Source: Buttiauxella agrestis ATCC 33320
GTDB lineage: Bacteria > Pseudomonadota > Gammaproteobacteria > Enterobacterales > Enterobacteriaceae
Reading direction: 5' to 3'
Assembly: GCA_024169445.1 (NCBI GenBank)
Contig: JALKFA010000001.1
Location: 2,108,001-2,172,000 of the forward strand
DNA length: 64,000 nt
The translations under genes and the position numbers were made by a program. Each line of letters opens with the position of its first letter. Position 1 is the stretch's first letter. The notes under the pieces are model-generated. The model saw only the letters and a list, made by a program, of their open reading frames with translations. It searched no databases and was not told the DNA's origin. Shown in pieces: positions 1-8,803 of the stretch.

Positions 1-665
1 GTTTCTGGATTGCGACGGATAACATAAAAATTGTTCTCGCTTTGAAATTCCTCTACACCTTGTTTCAGCGGTTCACGCCACGCGTCTGGAATATAGTGAC
101 TATTGCTGGCAATTATTCTCTGTTTAGCCAGACCGACCATGGCAATATTTAGCGTGTATTTACCAAATGGTAGTACGTCAATAAAGGACATCGGGTCAAC
201 TAAGGCAACATGAGAGAACTTGCCAATATAGATCATCTTGCGTTTAAAGCCTGGCAGCGGTGGCGTGGTATACCATGCATTAAAGCCATAACTACCAGAA
301 TGTTCGGGTTTACCCAGGGTTTCTCCGTGGCTGAATAACTCCAGCGAACTACACAGAAGATGGTCATCCTTTTGAAATATCACTTCTTGCACATAGCGAT
401 ATTCAAGGGCGATGCGATGCATGGCCTCCGCATGAGCCGGAGAGCAGGTATTGTCTTTGTTGAGGTTAATATCATCAACAGCAGCAACAGCCTGCTCGAT
501 AACATTGCCGGTGCGGTACAAGGCGTGATCGGCAAACTCTCCCAGTTCGTTATGAAAAACTTGCTCGGCATTACGATGAGCAAGATAAATGCTTAACAAA
601 ATAGGCAGCAAAACCGCCAAAATAAGTATGCCACTGACCAGGCTAATAAGCTTTCGGGATGTCAT
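1..665 (-). CDS. pdeB: CSS-motif c-di-GMP phosphodiesterase, N-terminal part (PdeB/YlaB-like), cut by window start
   Basis: Reading leftward from an ATG at 665, an open frame of 221 codons runs off the window. The product starts MTSRKLISLVSGILILAVLL, a membrane anchor at about residues 5-28. A periplasmic CSS domain follows, with Cys74 (TCSP) and the signature CSS at residues 105-107. In E. coli this sensor domain feeds a C-terminal EAL phosphodiesterase through a second membrane helix; disulfide formation at the two Cys controls stability and activity. The EAL half is not in the window. In E. coli K-12 ylaB (pdeB) lies directly beside ylaC, which is present here at 8243-8701, so position supports pdeB rather than another CSS paralogue. 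The ribosome site is weak (a GGGG about 10 bases upstream). Confidence 0.75.
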   Translation of the reverse strand, partial: MTSRKLISLVSGILILAVLLPILLSIYLAHRNAEQVFHNELGEFADHALYRTGNVIEQAVAAVDDINLNKDNTCSPAHAEAMHRIALEYRYVQEVIFQKDDHLLCSSLELFSHGETLGKPEHSGSYGFNAWYTTPPLPGFKRKMIYIGKFSHVALVDPMSFIDVLPFGKYTLNIAMVGLAKQRIIASNSHYIPDAWREPLKQGVEEFQSENNFYVIRRNPE

Positions 666-807
666 TCTTTTAGACCCCGTGAGAAATTTCGTTTTTATAA
701 TGGTTTTTCATAGAAGAGGTTAGTCTATCTCACATGAATGAGGGATGTTATGTTTTCATGCTGAGTGGGCATGGAGTCTTGAGATGCGAGCATCTGGTGA
801 GCATAAA

Positions 808-1530
808 ATGAAGAAAAAAGAGTTTGTTATTCAGGATTTGTTGAGCAAGATTTATCAACATAATGATTCACAGCGACGCAAATTGCCCCCTGAACGCCAG
901 CTTGCCATGGAATATGATGTTTCGCGTTTTACTATTCGCAAAGCGCTGGAAAAACTGGTGAGTATTGGGGTCGTGGAAATTGTCCAGGGATCTGGAATTT
1001 GGATTAACCCACAGGCCCGTAATAACCCGCTGGTCTATAACTCCATCACCGAAAAGCGTTTTGATCAGATGGCGTTTCGCATGGTGAATCTGCATAAGAA
1101 ATTACCAAATCGCGAAGAGCAGCAAGTTTTTGGGGTGGGTGAAAATGACTACATCTGGCAGTTTTGCCGCTTGCGATATGTCGATAATCAAAAGGTACAA
1201 ATCGAGATTTCGCGTATGCCGGTACAGGATTTCCCTGATTTAAACCAGCAAGTGATTGAACGCTCGATTCAACAATATGTGCTGAGCAAGGGGTTGCGAA
1301 TTTCTCACCTGCTAACCAGTTATCAGGCGGTGGCGGTTAGCAAAGAACAGGCGGCCTTACTGGAATGTAAAAAAGGTATCCCGGCGATGCACATCATCAA
1401 CCGGGGCATTCTGGAAGGGGGGCGCGTTTTTGAAATCAGCGACATCATCGACATCAACTATTCCTGCACCTACGTCATCCCCTATAACCATGACAATTTA
1501 GCGTATCGGCAGGGCACTCAAGGCGTGTGA
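808..1530 (+). CDS. GntR-family transcriptional regulator (HutC/UTRA type)
   Basis: 240-aa protein with an N-terminal winged helix (about residues 5-70; [20 protein letters not shown] is the GntR recognition core) and a C-terminal ligand-binding UTRA domain (about 85-235). These proteins usually repress sugar or amino-acid uptake operons and are released by a phosphorylated or small ligand. The ATG at 808 is preferred because it gives the usual length and follows TGGTGAG. In-frame ATGs at 745 and 784 would add residues that match nothing expected. Its stop overlaps the end of the convergent enolase-superfamily gene by 13 bp. By position it probably controls that gene and the PTS permease, which is inference. 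Confidence 0.85.
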   Translation: MKKKEFVIQDLLSKIYQHNDSQRRKLPPERQLAMEYDVSRFTIRKALEKLVSIGVVEIVQGSGIWINPQARNNPLVYNSITEKRFDQMAFRMVNLHKKLPNREEQQVFGVGENDYIWQFCRLRYVDNQKVQIEISRMPVQDFPDLNQQVIERSIQQYVLSKGLRISHLLTSYQAVAVSKEQAALLECKKGIPAMHIINRGILEGGRVFEISDIIDINYSCTYVIPYNHDNLAYRQGTQGV

Positions 1531-2717
1531 ATCGCCCCATTAGGCAAGCGACTTTGCGTCCACTCGTGTGGGCGATATTCCACCGGGAAGGCTTCCGCTT
1601 TTTGTTGATCGAAACCGACGCCAATACCCGGCTTTTCAAGCGGATAAATATAACCGCGCTCTGCAACTGGCGCGCCGGGGAACACCGCTTCGGTATTCGG
1701 TTTATTCGGAATAAACTCCTGAATCGCCGCATTGTGCAGGTGAATATTTAAATGGGTATTCACCGCCACGCCGATTGGCGTCATGTCAGATGGGCCATGC
1801 CAGGCCAGACGCACACCAAATGCCTGGCAAAGAATGGCGAGTTTCAACGCTGGAGTTATCCCGCCAATTTGTGAAACGTGGCAGCGAATAAAATCGATGC
1901 GCCGATTCACAATCAAATCATGCCATTCAGCCGGGTTATTAAACAATTCGCCCATTGCCAGCGGCACTGATGAATGCGCGCGGACTTGCTCTAACCAGGC
2001 ACTTTGTTGCGGTGGCAGAATATCTTCGATAAACCACGGTTGATAAGGCTCAAGCGCTTTTGCCAGCTGCACCGCTTGCTGCGGGAATAAACGTTCATGC
2101 ACATCGTGAAGAATATGGAACTGGTTGCCGTACTTCTCGCGCAGCGCTTTGAACATCGCCACGGTATTCGCCATATATTCGTCCTGATCGTAATAGGCGC
2201 CAGGCGTTGGCTCACGAGTGGCATGCAAACCTTGCGGCGTGCCACCGTAGAAACCTAACTGGCAGCGAATGTAGCGGTAACCTTGCGCCAGCAGTTTGTC
2301 CACTTCCAGATACAACCCTTCGAGGGTTTCACTGGCGGCGTGGCTGTAAGCGGCGATAGCGTCTTTCGATTTTCCGCCCAGCAATTGGTATAGCGGCATT
2401 CCGGCAAGCTGGCCTTTGATATCCCAAAGTGCCATATCCACACCGGCAATGGCGTTGTTGATGACCGGGCCGTTACGCCAGTAAGCGTTGACGGTCATCA
2501 TCTGCCATAAGTCTTCGATATTATTGGCATCGCGTCCGATAAGCAGTGGTTTGAGGTATTCATCGACCATGGTTTTCACGGCCAGCGGGCGTTGCTGGAA
2601 GGTGGCACAGCCGTGGCCGGTCACACCCTTATTGGTGGTAACTCGCACTGTGACCAGGTTGTGACGGTCGGGGCGGGTAATAAAACATTCGATATTTTCA
2701 ATAATGGTTGGCTGCAC
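1518..2717 (-). CDS. RspA/D-mannonate dehydratase-like enzyme of the enolase superfamily
   Basis: 399-aa mandelate racemase/muconate lactonizing type protein, close in length and motifs to E. coli RspA (404 aa). Capping domain about 1-120, then a TIM barrel. Likely metal ligands are Asp205 (LHDVHERL), Glu231 (FIEDILP) and Glu257 (MGELFN); His207 and His307 (WHGPSD) are likely acid/base residues. Family members dehydrate D-mannonate or D-gluconate, many very slowly, and RspA itself was first described as a starvation-sensing protein. Start choice: a frame extension to TTG at 2732 exists, but the GTG at 2717 has a GGAG eight bases upstream and begins at the conserved [10 protein letters not shown]. 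It is divergent from the PTS gene. Substrate is not established. Confidence 0.8.
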   Translation of the reverse strand: MQPTIIENIECFITRPDRHNLVTVRVTTNKGVTGHGCATFQQRPLAVKTMVDEYLKPLLIGRDANNIEDLWQMMTVNAYWRNGPVINNAIAGVDMALWDIKGQLAGMPLYQLLGGKSKDAIAAYSHAASETLEGLYLEVDKLLAQGYRYIRCQLGFYGGTPQGLHATREPTPGAYYDQDEYMANTVAMFKALREKYGNQFHILHDVHERLFPQQAVQLAKALEPYQPWFIEDILPPQQSAWLEQVRAHSSVPLAMGELFNNPAEWHDLIVNRRIDFIRCHVSQIGGITPALKLAILCQAFGVRLAWHGPSDMTPIGVAVNTHLNIHLHNAAIQEFIPNKPNTEAVFPGAPVAERGYIYPLEKPGIGVGFDQQKAEAFPVEYRPHEWTQSRLPNGAIHTP

Positions 2718-3023
2718 AAGATGACTCCGCAATGCGTTTTAAAAACGTTCATTGGCTTTTCAGGTTTAAGGCTTCTGCTTTTTACTATCACCCTATTTTT
2801 GACTGCGGGTAAATCATTTTTTTTGCTTATTTTTATTGGTCAGGAAAAGGTGTGCGGTGAACATAAAAACCGTACCAATTTGTCTCTTTAGGTGGTTTCA
2901 TGGCTTTTGTATAGGCTAATTGTGATGTTGTTCAAAGTTTATTGGTTTGTTTTAGTGGTTGCGATTCCCTACCATCATGGGCATTCAACACATAACAATA
3001 AGCAATTTTTTGGGGAGTGACAG
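2718..3023. promoter_or_regulatory. Divergent rspA-like / PTS intergenic region with a candidate CRP site
   Basis: 306 bp without a gene between two divergent starts. TGTGA (2921-2925), six bases, then TCAAA (2932-2936) fits a CRP site with a perfect left half and a 4/5 right half, as expected for a PTS sugar operon. A weaker TGTGC...CATAA lies near 2850. GGGGAG at about 3013-3018 is a strong ribosome site for the PTS gene. An A/T palindrome-like stretch around 2735-2752 could be the GntR operator, but I cannot assign it. Confidence 0.4.
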
Positions 3024-4394
3024 ATGGGGACCCGTGATGCCATTAATAATATTATTCACCTGATTGGTGGGGCGGATAATATTAGTAAAGCCTGGCACTG
3101 TATGACGCGCTTGCGCTTCTCTCTGATTGACGAGAATAAAATTGATCAGTCCGGGATTAAAAAAATCCCTGGTGTTTTAGGGGCGCAGATTCAGAGCGAT
3201 CAATTCCAGATAATTATTGGCCCGCAGGTCAACAGTTGGTATGAACAACTGACCCACGAGCTTGGCTCCACTCCTGAACAAACTTCACCAACCCACGCGA
3301 AGAAAGCGCGAAAAAGCCTGGTGTCAATGTTTATGGATACCGTGTCGGGCGTGTTTGGCCCGATTGTTCCCGCCATTGCCGGTGCCGGGATGATTAAAGG
3401 CCTGCTGGCGGGTTTGATTGCCTTGAAAGTGGTTTCGGCGAAAAGCGACACGGTGATCGTTATCGATTTAATCGCCAGTGGCGTGTTCTATTTTTTACCG
3501 TTCTTTTTGGCCATCTCCGCGGCGCGAATCTTCAAGACCAATGAATACCTGGCTGCGGCTGTCGCGGCATGCTTTATGTATCCATCGCTGATTGAAGCCG
3601 CCAAAGCACTGGCGGGCCACGCACCTGATGCGGTCGGTGCGTTTTACTTCCTGAATGTGATCCCCGTTTCGGTGTTCAACTACGCCTCAAGCGTGATTCC
3701 GGTGATTTTTTCGGTTCTGGCATTAAGTTACATCCATCGCTGGGTGGATAAAATCATGCCGGATGTGCTGAAAACGGTGTTTACCCCGACGCTCACCCTG
3801 TTCCTTGCGGCGTTAGTGGCGCTGGTGGTGATTGGGCCGCTGGGGATTTATCTTGGCAAAGGGTTGGCGTGGTTTATTGAAGGGCTGTTTGGGGTGTCGG
3901 CGAGCTTTGCCGGATTAGTCGTAGGGGCGATTCGTCCGGTGGCTATTCTGACCGGTATGCACCACGCCATGACGCCAATCGCACTGCAAAACTTTACCGA
4001 TCGCGGCTACGACATGCTGATGCCAATGATGTTCATGGCCAATATGGCGATTGCCGGTTCCACGTTTGCCATCTGGAAGCAGAGCAAATCCCGTGAAGAA
4101 CGTGCTGTGGTTCTGCCAGCGGCAATTTCCGCGCTGCTGGGTATCACTGAACCGGCACTGTTTGGTGTACTGACTCGCTACAAGAAAGCGTTTATTGCCG
4201 CCACGGTTGCCAGCTCCCTCGCTTCGGCATTCATTGCTTTCTTCGGTGTGCGTTTGTATGGCTATATTTTGTCGAGCATTTTCAGTTTGCCGGCGTACAT
4301 CGGCCCGTACTTTATCTTTGCGTTGATGGGCGTGGCGCTGGCATTGGGACTGTCGTTTACGCTGACAACTTTACTGGTGCGCGAGAAGAACTGA
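3024..4394 (+). CDS. PTS EIIBC permease, glucose superfamily, beta-glucoside subfamily
   Basis: 456 aa: an N-terminal EIIB domain with phosphorylation-site Cys26 in KAWHCMTRLRF, then an EIIC membrane domain from about residue 100 with some ten hydrophobic segments and the signatures GIRPVAILTGMHHAMTP and GITEPALFGV. It transports and phosphorylates a sugar in the inner membrane. There is no EIIA domain, so phosphate must come from a EIIA elsewhere, for example Crr. Closest relatives are BglF/AscF/MurP types. No 6-phospho-beta-glucosidase or MurQ lies nearby, so the sugar cannot be named. The neighbouring RspA-like dehydratase suggests a sugar-acid or aldonate connection, which is inference. 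Confidence 0.88.
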   Translation: MGTRDAINNIIHLIGGADNISKAWHCMTRLRFSLIDENKIDQSGIKKIPGVLGAQIQSDQFQIIIGPQVNSWYEQLTHELGSTPEQTSPTHAKKARKSLVSMFMDTVSGVFGPIVPAIAGAGMIKGLLAGLIALKVVSAKSDTVIVIDLIASGVFYFLPFFLAISAARIFKTNEYLAAAVAACFMYPSLIEAAKALAGHAPDAVGAFYFLNVIPVSVFNYASSVIPVIFSVLALSYIHRWVDKIMPDVLKTVFTPTLTLFLAALVALVVIGPLGIYLGKGLAWFIEGLFGVSASFAGLVVGAIRPVAILTGMHHAMTPIALQNFTDRGYDMLMPMMFMANMAIAGSTFAIWKQSKSREERAVVLPAAISALLGITEPALFGVLTRYKKAFIAATVASSLASAFIAFFGVRLYGYILSSIFSLPAYIGPYFIFALMGVALALGLSFTLTTLLVREKN

Positions 4395-4400
4395 AAACAG

Positions 4401-4458
4401 GCGCTTATCCGACCAATGTGTCTTGTCGGTCGGATAAGCGTTAGCGTCATCCGACGCT
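4401..4458. repeat. REP-type hairpin between two convergent genes
   Basis: CGCTTATCCGACC (4402-4414) pairs perfectly with GGTCGGATAAGCG (4428-4440), followed by CGTCATCCGACGC. This is the classic enterobacterial REP core. It lies 7 bp after the PTS stop and just before the ABC permease stop, so it may also act as a bidirectional 3' end. Confidence 0.85.
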
Positions 4459-5130
4459 TTACCGCCGGTGCGCGAGACGGCGTACCAGGCGGTCACCAAT
4501 ACTTTGTACAAGCTGCACCATCACCACTAAAATCACCACCGTGCCGACCATCACCTGGTCGTTAAAACGCTGGTAACCGTAACGAATCGCCAGATCTCCC
4601 AGACCGCCACCGCCAATCACACCTGCCATCGAGGAAAAGCCAATCAGCATCACCACGGTGAGCGTAATCCCTGCCAGAATGGCCGGTAGCGCTTCGGGTA
4701 GCAGCACTTTGCCGACGATATGCCAGACATTTCCACCCATCGACAAAATGGCTTCAATACGGCCTTTATCGACTTCATCCAGGGCGTTTTCCACTACTCG
4801 GGCAAAAAATGGAAACGCACCAATGGTGATGGGGACCACTGCCGCCGTGCTGCCCAACGTAGTGCCGATGATAATGCGGGTGAATGGGATTAAGGCAATC
4901 AACAGCACAATGAACGGTAGTGAACGCCCAACATTCACCACGCTGCCAATAACCTGATTCAAAACCGGTGCCGGTAGGACGCCGTCACGACGGGTGAGAA
5001 ACAGCAACACGCCCAGCGGCAAACCGATAATCACGGTGAAAAGCGCGGCAAGGCCGACCATATATAACGTATCGAGCGTGCCATCGAGCAATAAAGGCCA
5101 CAAATCTTCCCAGGCTAGGCGACTTCGCAT
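4459..5130 (-). CDS. MetI-like ABC transporter permease
   Basis: 223-aa inner-membrane permease with five or six hydrophobic segments and the cytoplasmic EAA-type loop ([14 protein letters not shown]) that contacts the ATPase. Length and architecture match MetI (217 aa in E. coli). It overlaps the upstream ATPase gene by 16 bp, indicating translational coupling. Last gene of a four-gene operon, dioxygenase-binding protein-ATPase-permease. The substrate may be methionine or another organosulfur compound; see the ATPase entry for why I do not call it metI. Confidence 0.85.
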   Translation of the reverse strand: MRSRLAWEDLWPLLLDGTLDTLYMVGLAALFTVIIGLPLGVLLFLTRRDGVLPAPVLNQVIGSVVNVGRSLPFIVLLIALIPFTRIIIGTTLGSTAAVVPITIGAFPFFARVVENALDEVDKGRIEAILSMGGNVWHIVGKVLLPEALPAILAGITLTVVMLIGFSSMAGVIGGGGLGDLAIRYGYQRFNDQVMVGTVVILVVMVQLVQSIGDRLVRRLAHRR

Positions 5131-5906
5131 AACACTCTCCCTGACACTCCAATACGGCGTAAAAATGCTTGTTCCGCAGCGTCGCCAGGTAATAGCGCCT
5201 GGCGCAGGCGGGAATAGGGGGTTGCCAGCAATTCAGATAACGAACCGCTTTCCACTAATTTGCCGTTTTCCAGTAGTGCCGCGTGATCGCATATTGCTTT
5301 CACCACTTCCAGTTGATGGGTAATCAGCACAATCGTGACGCCCAGTTTACGGTTGATATCCATCAGCAGCGCCAGTACGGAAGCGGTGGTTTCGCTATCT
5401 AATGCGCTGGTGGCTTCATCACAAAGCAGCACATCAGGATGCGCGGCCAGGGCACGAGCGATGCCTACGCGCTGCTTCTGCCCGCCGGAAAGCTGCGACG
5501 GAAAAGCCTGGGCTTTATCGCTCAGCCCAACTAATTCAAGCAACTCAATAATGCGTTTCTGGCGCACCTCACGCGGTTGCCCGGCGATTTCCAGCGGTAC
5601 GGCAATGTTGTCCGCGACATTACGCGCATGAATCAGGTTGAAGTGCTGGAATACCATTCCGGTACGCTGGCGATGGGTGCGCAATTCGCGGTTATTGAGC
5701 GTGGTAATGTCCACGCCCTGCATCAGAATACGGCCCGAAGTGGGCCGCTCCAGTAAATTGAGACAGCGGATCAAGGTGCTTTTCCCCGCGCCACTGCGCC
5801 CGAGAATGCCGTAGATTGCACCGTCTGGCACAGTCAGCGAGACATCATCCAGTGCCGGTTGGCCTCCTCCGGCATACACTTTGCTCAGCCGCTCAACGGT
5901 AATCAT
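5115..5906 (-). CDS. MetN-like ABC transporter ATPase lacking the usual C-terminal regulatory domain
   Basis: 263 aa. Walker [10 protein letters not shown] at about residue 36-44, Q-loop VFQHFNL, signature LSGGQKQR, Walker [10 protein letters not shown] and switch His in LITHQLE are all present. MetN proteins are normally about 340 aa with a C-terminal NIL (ACT-like) domain that binds methionine and shuts the transporter. Here only about 20 residues follow the ATPase core, so this control is absent. That argues for a paralogous importer with a different substrate. It overlaps the binding-protein gene by 4 bp (ATGA). Confidence 0.85.
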   Translation of the reverse strand: MITVERLSKVYAGGGQPALDDVSLTVPDGAIYGILGRSGAGKSTLIRCLNLLERPTSGRILMQGVDITTLNNRELRTHRQRTGMVFQHFNLIHARNVADNIAVPLEIAGQPREVRQKRIIELLELVGLSDKAQAFPSQLSGGQKQRVGIARALAAHPDVLLCDEATSALDSETTASVLALLMDINRKLGVTIVLITHQLEVVKAICDHAALLENGKLVESGSLSELLATPYSRLRQALLPGDAAEQAFLRRIGVSGRVLCEVA

Positions 5907-6712
5907 GATTGCGGAGTAGCGACAGGGATGACTGAGCCATTGAACTGTTTGCGAATAAAGTCAGCAACTTGTGGGGATTGCAGATCTTTCGCCAGCTCTT
6001 TGATGCGCGGATCGTTAGCCAGATTTGGGTTGGTAACCAGAATATTGGCGTAAGGATTATGCGTGGCACTTTCCAGACCCAGTGCGTCTTTCGACGGCGT
6101 TAACCCGGCTTCCAGCGCGTAGTTGCCATTAATCACCGCCAGATCAACATCATCGAGCGAACGCGGCAGTTGCGGTGCTTCGATCTCGACGATCTTCAGC
6201 TTCTTCGGATTACTGGCGATATCACGCGGTGTGGCCTGGTTTTGCGCGGCATCTTTAAATTCCGGCTTCAGCGTAATCAGCCCTTTGTCCTGTAACAAAT
6301 AGAGTGCGCGACTCAAGTTGGTGACGTTGTTCGGAAGAGCAATGGTGGCGTTTTCCGGCACCGACTTCAGGTCTTTATATTTGTGTGAATAGATACCGAG
6401 CGGCTCGATATGCACGGTTGCGGCGACGGTGAATTTTTTACCCAGCGCTTTTTCCTGATCGCGCAAATAAGGAACGTGCTGGAAATAGTTGGCATCCACA
6501 TCCCCGTTTGCCAGCAATTCGTTGGCATTCACACCGTTACTCAACTCAACCACTTTGAGTTTTAAATTCGGATCGAGCTTCTGCACAAAAGCGAGGATCT
6601 CGGCATGCGGTACTGCGTCAGCGGCGATGCGCAAAGTTTCTGCTGCGTGAGCGCTGAAGGCCAGAGTCAAAGACAGCGCGATCCCTGCCAGTTTAAAAGA
6701 GGCATTTTTCAT
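5903..6712 (-). CDS. NlpA/MetQ-family periplasmic substrate-binding protein
   Basis: 269 aa with a classical signal peptide ([19 protein letters not shown]). There is no lipobox cysteine, so unlike MetQ and NlpA it should be a soluble periplasmic protein. The mature part shows the family pattern: [14 protein letters not shown] at the start, then [27 protein letters not shown] and [15 protein letters not shown]. It would deliver the ligand to the adjacent ATPase/permease pair. The combination of a non-lipoprotein binding protein, a short ATPase and an upstream dioxygenase points to an organosulfur or similar compound rather than free methionine (inference). Confidence 0.85.
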   Translation of the reverse strand: MKNASFKLAGIALSLTLAFSAHAAETLRIAADAVPHAEILAFVQKLDPNLKLKVVELSNGVNANELLANGDVDANYFQHVPYLRDQEKALGKKFTVAATVHIEPLGIYSHKYKDLKSVPENATIALPNNVTNLSRALYLLQDKGLITLKPEFKDAAQNQATPRDIASNPKKLKIVEIEAPQLPRSLDDVDLAVINGNYALEAGLTPSKDALGLESATHNPYANILVTNPNLANDPRIKELAKDLQSPQVADFIRKQFNGSVIPVATPQS

Positions 6713-6730
6713 GGTGTTTTCCTTTAAGGT

Positions 6731-7768
6731 TTAAGCGATGAGTTCACTGCTGTTACGCAAGACATCCGGGTAATAACGTTCCGCCACGTCGGGATGCGAC
6801 CGCAGGCGACCTTTGAGATAATTCCAGCCGACATCGCGCAGCAACGGGTTGTCTGGGTCACTTTCTGGCCCATGAGCTTGTTGAGCGAGTTCGGGTGGCA
6901 GAGCATAAACGGGCACGACAGCGTCTAACTGCGCGCCGAGGAAAAAGGCAATCGACTGACGTTCTAGCCCAGGTAATGGGGAAACCACCCGATGAACCGT
7001 GGCGCGTAAATAGCCATTGGTTGCCAGTTCCAGCAACTCGCCGATGTTCACCACAAAACTGCCAGGCAATGGGGCGGCATCTATCCAGTTATCAGGTGAG
7101 ACTTCGACCTGCAAACCTTGCTGCTGGTCCTGCAACAGGAAGCTCAGGAAGCCTGAATCTTTATGCGCACCGACACCCTGATTGCCTTCCGTTGCTTGTT
7201 GGCCTGGATAACGAATCAGTTTGATGTGTTCGTTGGGTTGATGGCCGTACAGGTTATCGAAACTGTTGGCCGGCAGTTGTAACGCCTGCGCAAAAGTACG
7301 CAGCAGTTTGAGTGCCACCGCCGTCATTTCACGCTGAAATTGCAACAGGGTAGGTTTTAGAGAAGGCAACGATTCTGGCCACAAATTTGGGCCTTGTAAG
7401 CGCAACCAGCCTGGCTGATCTTCATGAATTGCCAGCGCCGGGCGTTCTGCGCCGATATCAAACTGTTCGCGCCAGTCCGGTTTGCCACGAGTTAATTCGC
7501 TGGCAGCACGGTTGTAACCACGAAAATGAGGGGAGTGGATCATCGCCACTTTTTGTTTTTCAGCTGCGGGTAAAGCGAAAAACTGCTGCGCTTCATCCTG
7601 GACGGCCTGTTGCAATTCTGGGCTGATGCCGTGATTGATCAGGTAGAAGAAACCGATGTCACGCGCGGCATGGCGCAGTTGTTCAAGAAATGCGGCTCGA
7701 TCTGTCGCGGTGCCGTTAAGGGCCAGGAGATCGAGTATTGGCAAGGCCTGGGTCGTTGTGTTGCTCAT
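6731..7768 (-). CDS. Isopenicillin N synthase-family 2-oxoglutarate/Fe(II) dioxygenase
   Basis: 345 aa. N-terminal DIOX_N region (PILDLLAL through FRGYNRAAS) and a C-terminal double-stranded beta-helix. The iron ligands are visible: His202 and Asp204 in GAHKDSG, and His259 in TVHRVVSP. Arg270 and Ser272 in RQSIAFF fit the co-substrate carboxylate site. The ATG at 7768 is chosen because CGGAG lies 7 bases upstream; in-frame codons further up would add a non-family leader of 23 residues. First gene of the operon with the MetNIQ-like importer, 18 bp upstream of the binding-protein gene. It probably oxidises the imported compound or a catabolite, analogous to TauD with TauABC. Confidence 0.85.
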   Translation of the reverse strand: MSNTTTQALPILDLLALNGTATDRAAFLEQLRHAARDIGFFYLINHGISPELQQAVQDEAQQFFALPAAEKQKVAMIHSPHFRGYNRAASELTRGKPDWREQFDIGAERPALAIHEDQPGWLRLQGPNLWPESLPSLKPTLLQFQREMTAVALKLLRTFAQALQLPANSFDNLYGHQPNEHIKLIRYPGQQATEGNQGVGAHKDSGFLSFLLQDQQQGLQVEVSPDNWIDAAPLPGSFVVNIGELLELATNGYLRATVHRVVSPLPGLERQSIAFFLGAQLDAVVPVYALPPELAQQAHGPESDPDNPLLRDVGWNYLKGRLRSHPDVAERYYPDVLRNSSELIA

Positions 7769-8062
7769 AATGAACTCCGCGTAAGACAAATGTTTTCCCG
7801 ACAAACTCTGATTTTTTGTCCCAACAATAATTTTCACAACGACAGCGCTGATTCATGGTTTAACCCTTCTGACTGAGGTGGAGTACATGGAAATTACATT
7901 GCCGTAAGCGCGTCGTGCCGCCCAATATTGTTATCTTCTAAGTTATGGCTGTGTCGGGTTCTAAGCTTTTGCGAAATTCAGCAATGCCAACAAAACAGAG
8001 TTGCATTCTTTTTATTGGTCATTTATTGTTATGTTATAACATAATTTATTAGGCGTAGATTT
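7769..8062. promoter_or_regulatory. Divergent control region of the dioxygenase operon and ykgO
   Basis: 294 bp without a gene. It carries the start-proximal region of the dioxygenase operon on the left and the Zur box and leader of ykgO on the right. No MetJ-box repeat (AGACGTCT) is visible on the left side, which fits the idea that this is not the methionine transporter. Confidence 0.4.
8027..8044 (+). promoter_or_regulatory. Zur box upstream of ykgO
   Basis: TGTTATGTTATAACA at 8027-8041 matches 13 of 15 positions of the gamma-proteobacterial Zur consensus core (TGTTATAATATAACA). It lies inside a perfect 16-bp palindrome, TTATGTTATAACATAA, at 8029-8044, 19 bp before the ATG. Zur with zinc would repress here and release the gene under zinc starvation. 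Confidence 0.8.
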
Positions 8063-8203
8063 ATGCAGGTTTTGAATTCATTACGCAGCGCAAAGCAGCG
8101 TCATCCGGATTGCCAGATTGTGAAACGCAAAGGACGGCTGTATGTGATTTGCAAAAGTAATCCGCGTTTTAAAGCGGTGCAGGGCGGGAAAAAACGGCGT
8201 TAA
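8063..8203 (+). CDS. ykgO: Ribosomal protein L36 type B (zinc-independent paralogue)
   Basis: 46-aa basic protein, [20 protein letters not shown] followed by [20 protein letters not shown]. This is L36 with the zinc-binding CXXC of the housekeeping RpmJ missing, so it can replace the zinc form in the 50S subunit when zinc is scarce. It is usually the second gene of a Zur-controlled ykgM-ykgO (L31B-L36B) pair. Here it stands alone, with the Zur box immediately upstream and its own terminator downstream. The ribosome site is weak (TTAGG about 9 bases upstream). It is too short to be found by length-filtered gene callers. Confidence 0.93.
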   Translation: MQVLNSLRSAKQRHPDCQIVKRKGRLYVICKSNPRFKAVQGGKKRR

Positions 8204-8206
8204 AAC

Positions 8207-8230
8207 AAGGGGCTTTGGCCCCTTTCTTTC
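8207..8230 (+). terminator. Intrinsic terminator of ykgO
   Basis: AAGGGGC (8207-8213), loop TTTG, GCCCCTT (8218-8224), then a T-rich run. It sits 4 bp after the ykgO stop and probably also serves the convergent ylaC. Confidence 0.8.
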
Positions 8231-8242
8231 TTAATGAGAGGG

Positions 8243-8701
8243 TTACGAACGCCCAAGAGAGAAGATATCGTAAAAAGAGAGTTCGCCTTTGGTGGCAACC
8301 ATTTTATGCAGTAAAGATTTTTGTTGTTCGTCAACACCAGGGGAATGCAGGATTTTATCAATCAATGTCGACGGGACATTGCGCGTGTTGTACCACTCGC
8401 CGTTGTAACAAACGCGTAAATCCAGTACATCGATATCGTCGTAGCGATAACGGGGGTTCACATCAAAAAAGAAGAAACCATTAAGTAGCGCAAATAGCAC
8501 CACCAGTAACCAGACCGAGCCTGCCAGAGTATCTGATTCCAGCATCACCCACAGTGTGGCAAACCAGCCTATCCACATGCCGATAAACAACCCCGGGTGT
8601 TTGCGAATGAAGCTGATGCTAAAACGCGGACGGTTATCGCGTTTTTCTTCGGCATTAAGTTGCTCGATAGTATCGGTGAGCAGGCGCTGAATTTCGGTCA
8701 T
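8243..8701 (-). CDS. ylaC: YlaC family inner-membrane protein
   Basis: 152 aa (156 in E. coli). Soluble N-terminus, two hydrophobic segments (about residues 36-55 and 60-80), and a cytoplasmic C-terminal half with [20 protein letters not shown]. It belongs to a family of unknown function found in enterobacteria. The gene order ylaC-maa-hha-tomB-acrB is the same as in E. coli, which fixes the identity. Confidence 0.9.
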   Translation of the reverse strand: MTEIQRLLTDTIEQLNAEEKRDNRPRFSISFIRKHPGLFIGMWIGWFATLWVMLESDTLAGSVWLLVVLFALLNGFFFFDVNPRYRYDDIDVLDLRVCYNGEWYNTRNVPSTLIDKILHSPGVDEQQKSLLHKMVATKGELSFYDIFSLGRS

Positions 8702-8803
8702 GATGAGCCTTCTGAACGGAAACGTTACGGGCAGAGAACTGTTATTTTAAGAAGCCCTGTACGGGTAAAAAAGTAACAGTTATGCCAAAAAAAACCATAA
8801 CAG

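Noticed and set aside
7769-8062. SAM riboswitch or MetJ boxes for the MetNIQ-like operon
   Set aside because: No AGACGTCT-type tandem repeats and no recognisable riboswitch fold could be found by eye.
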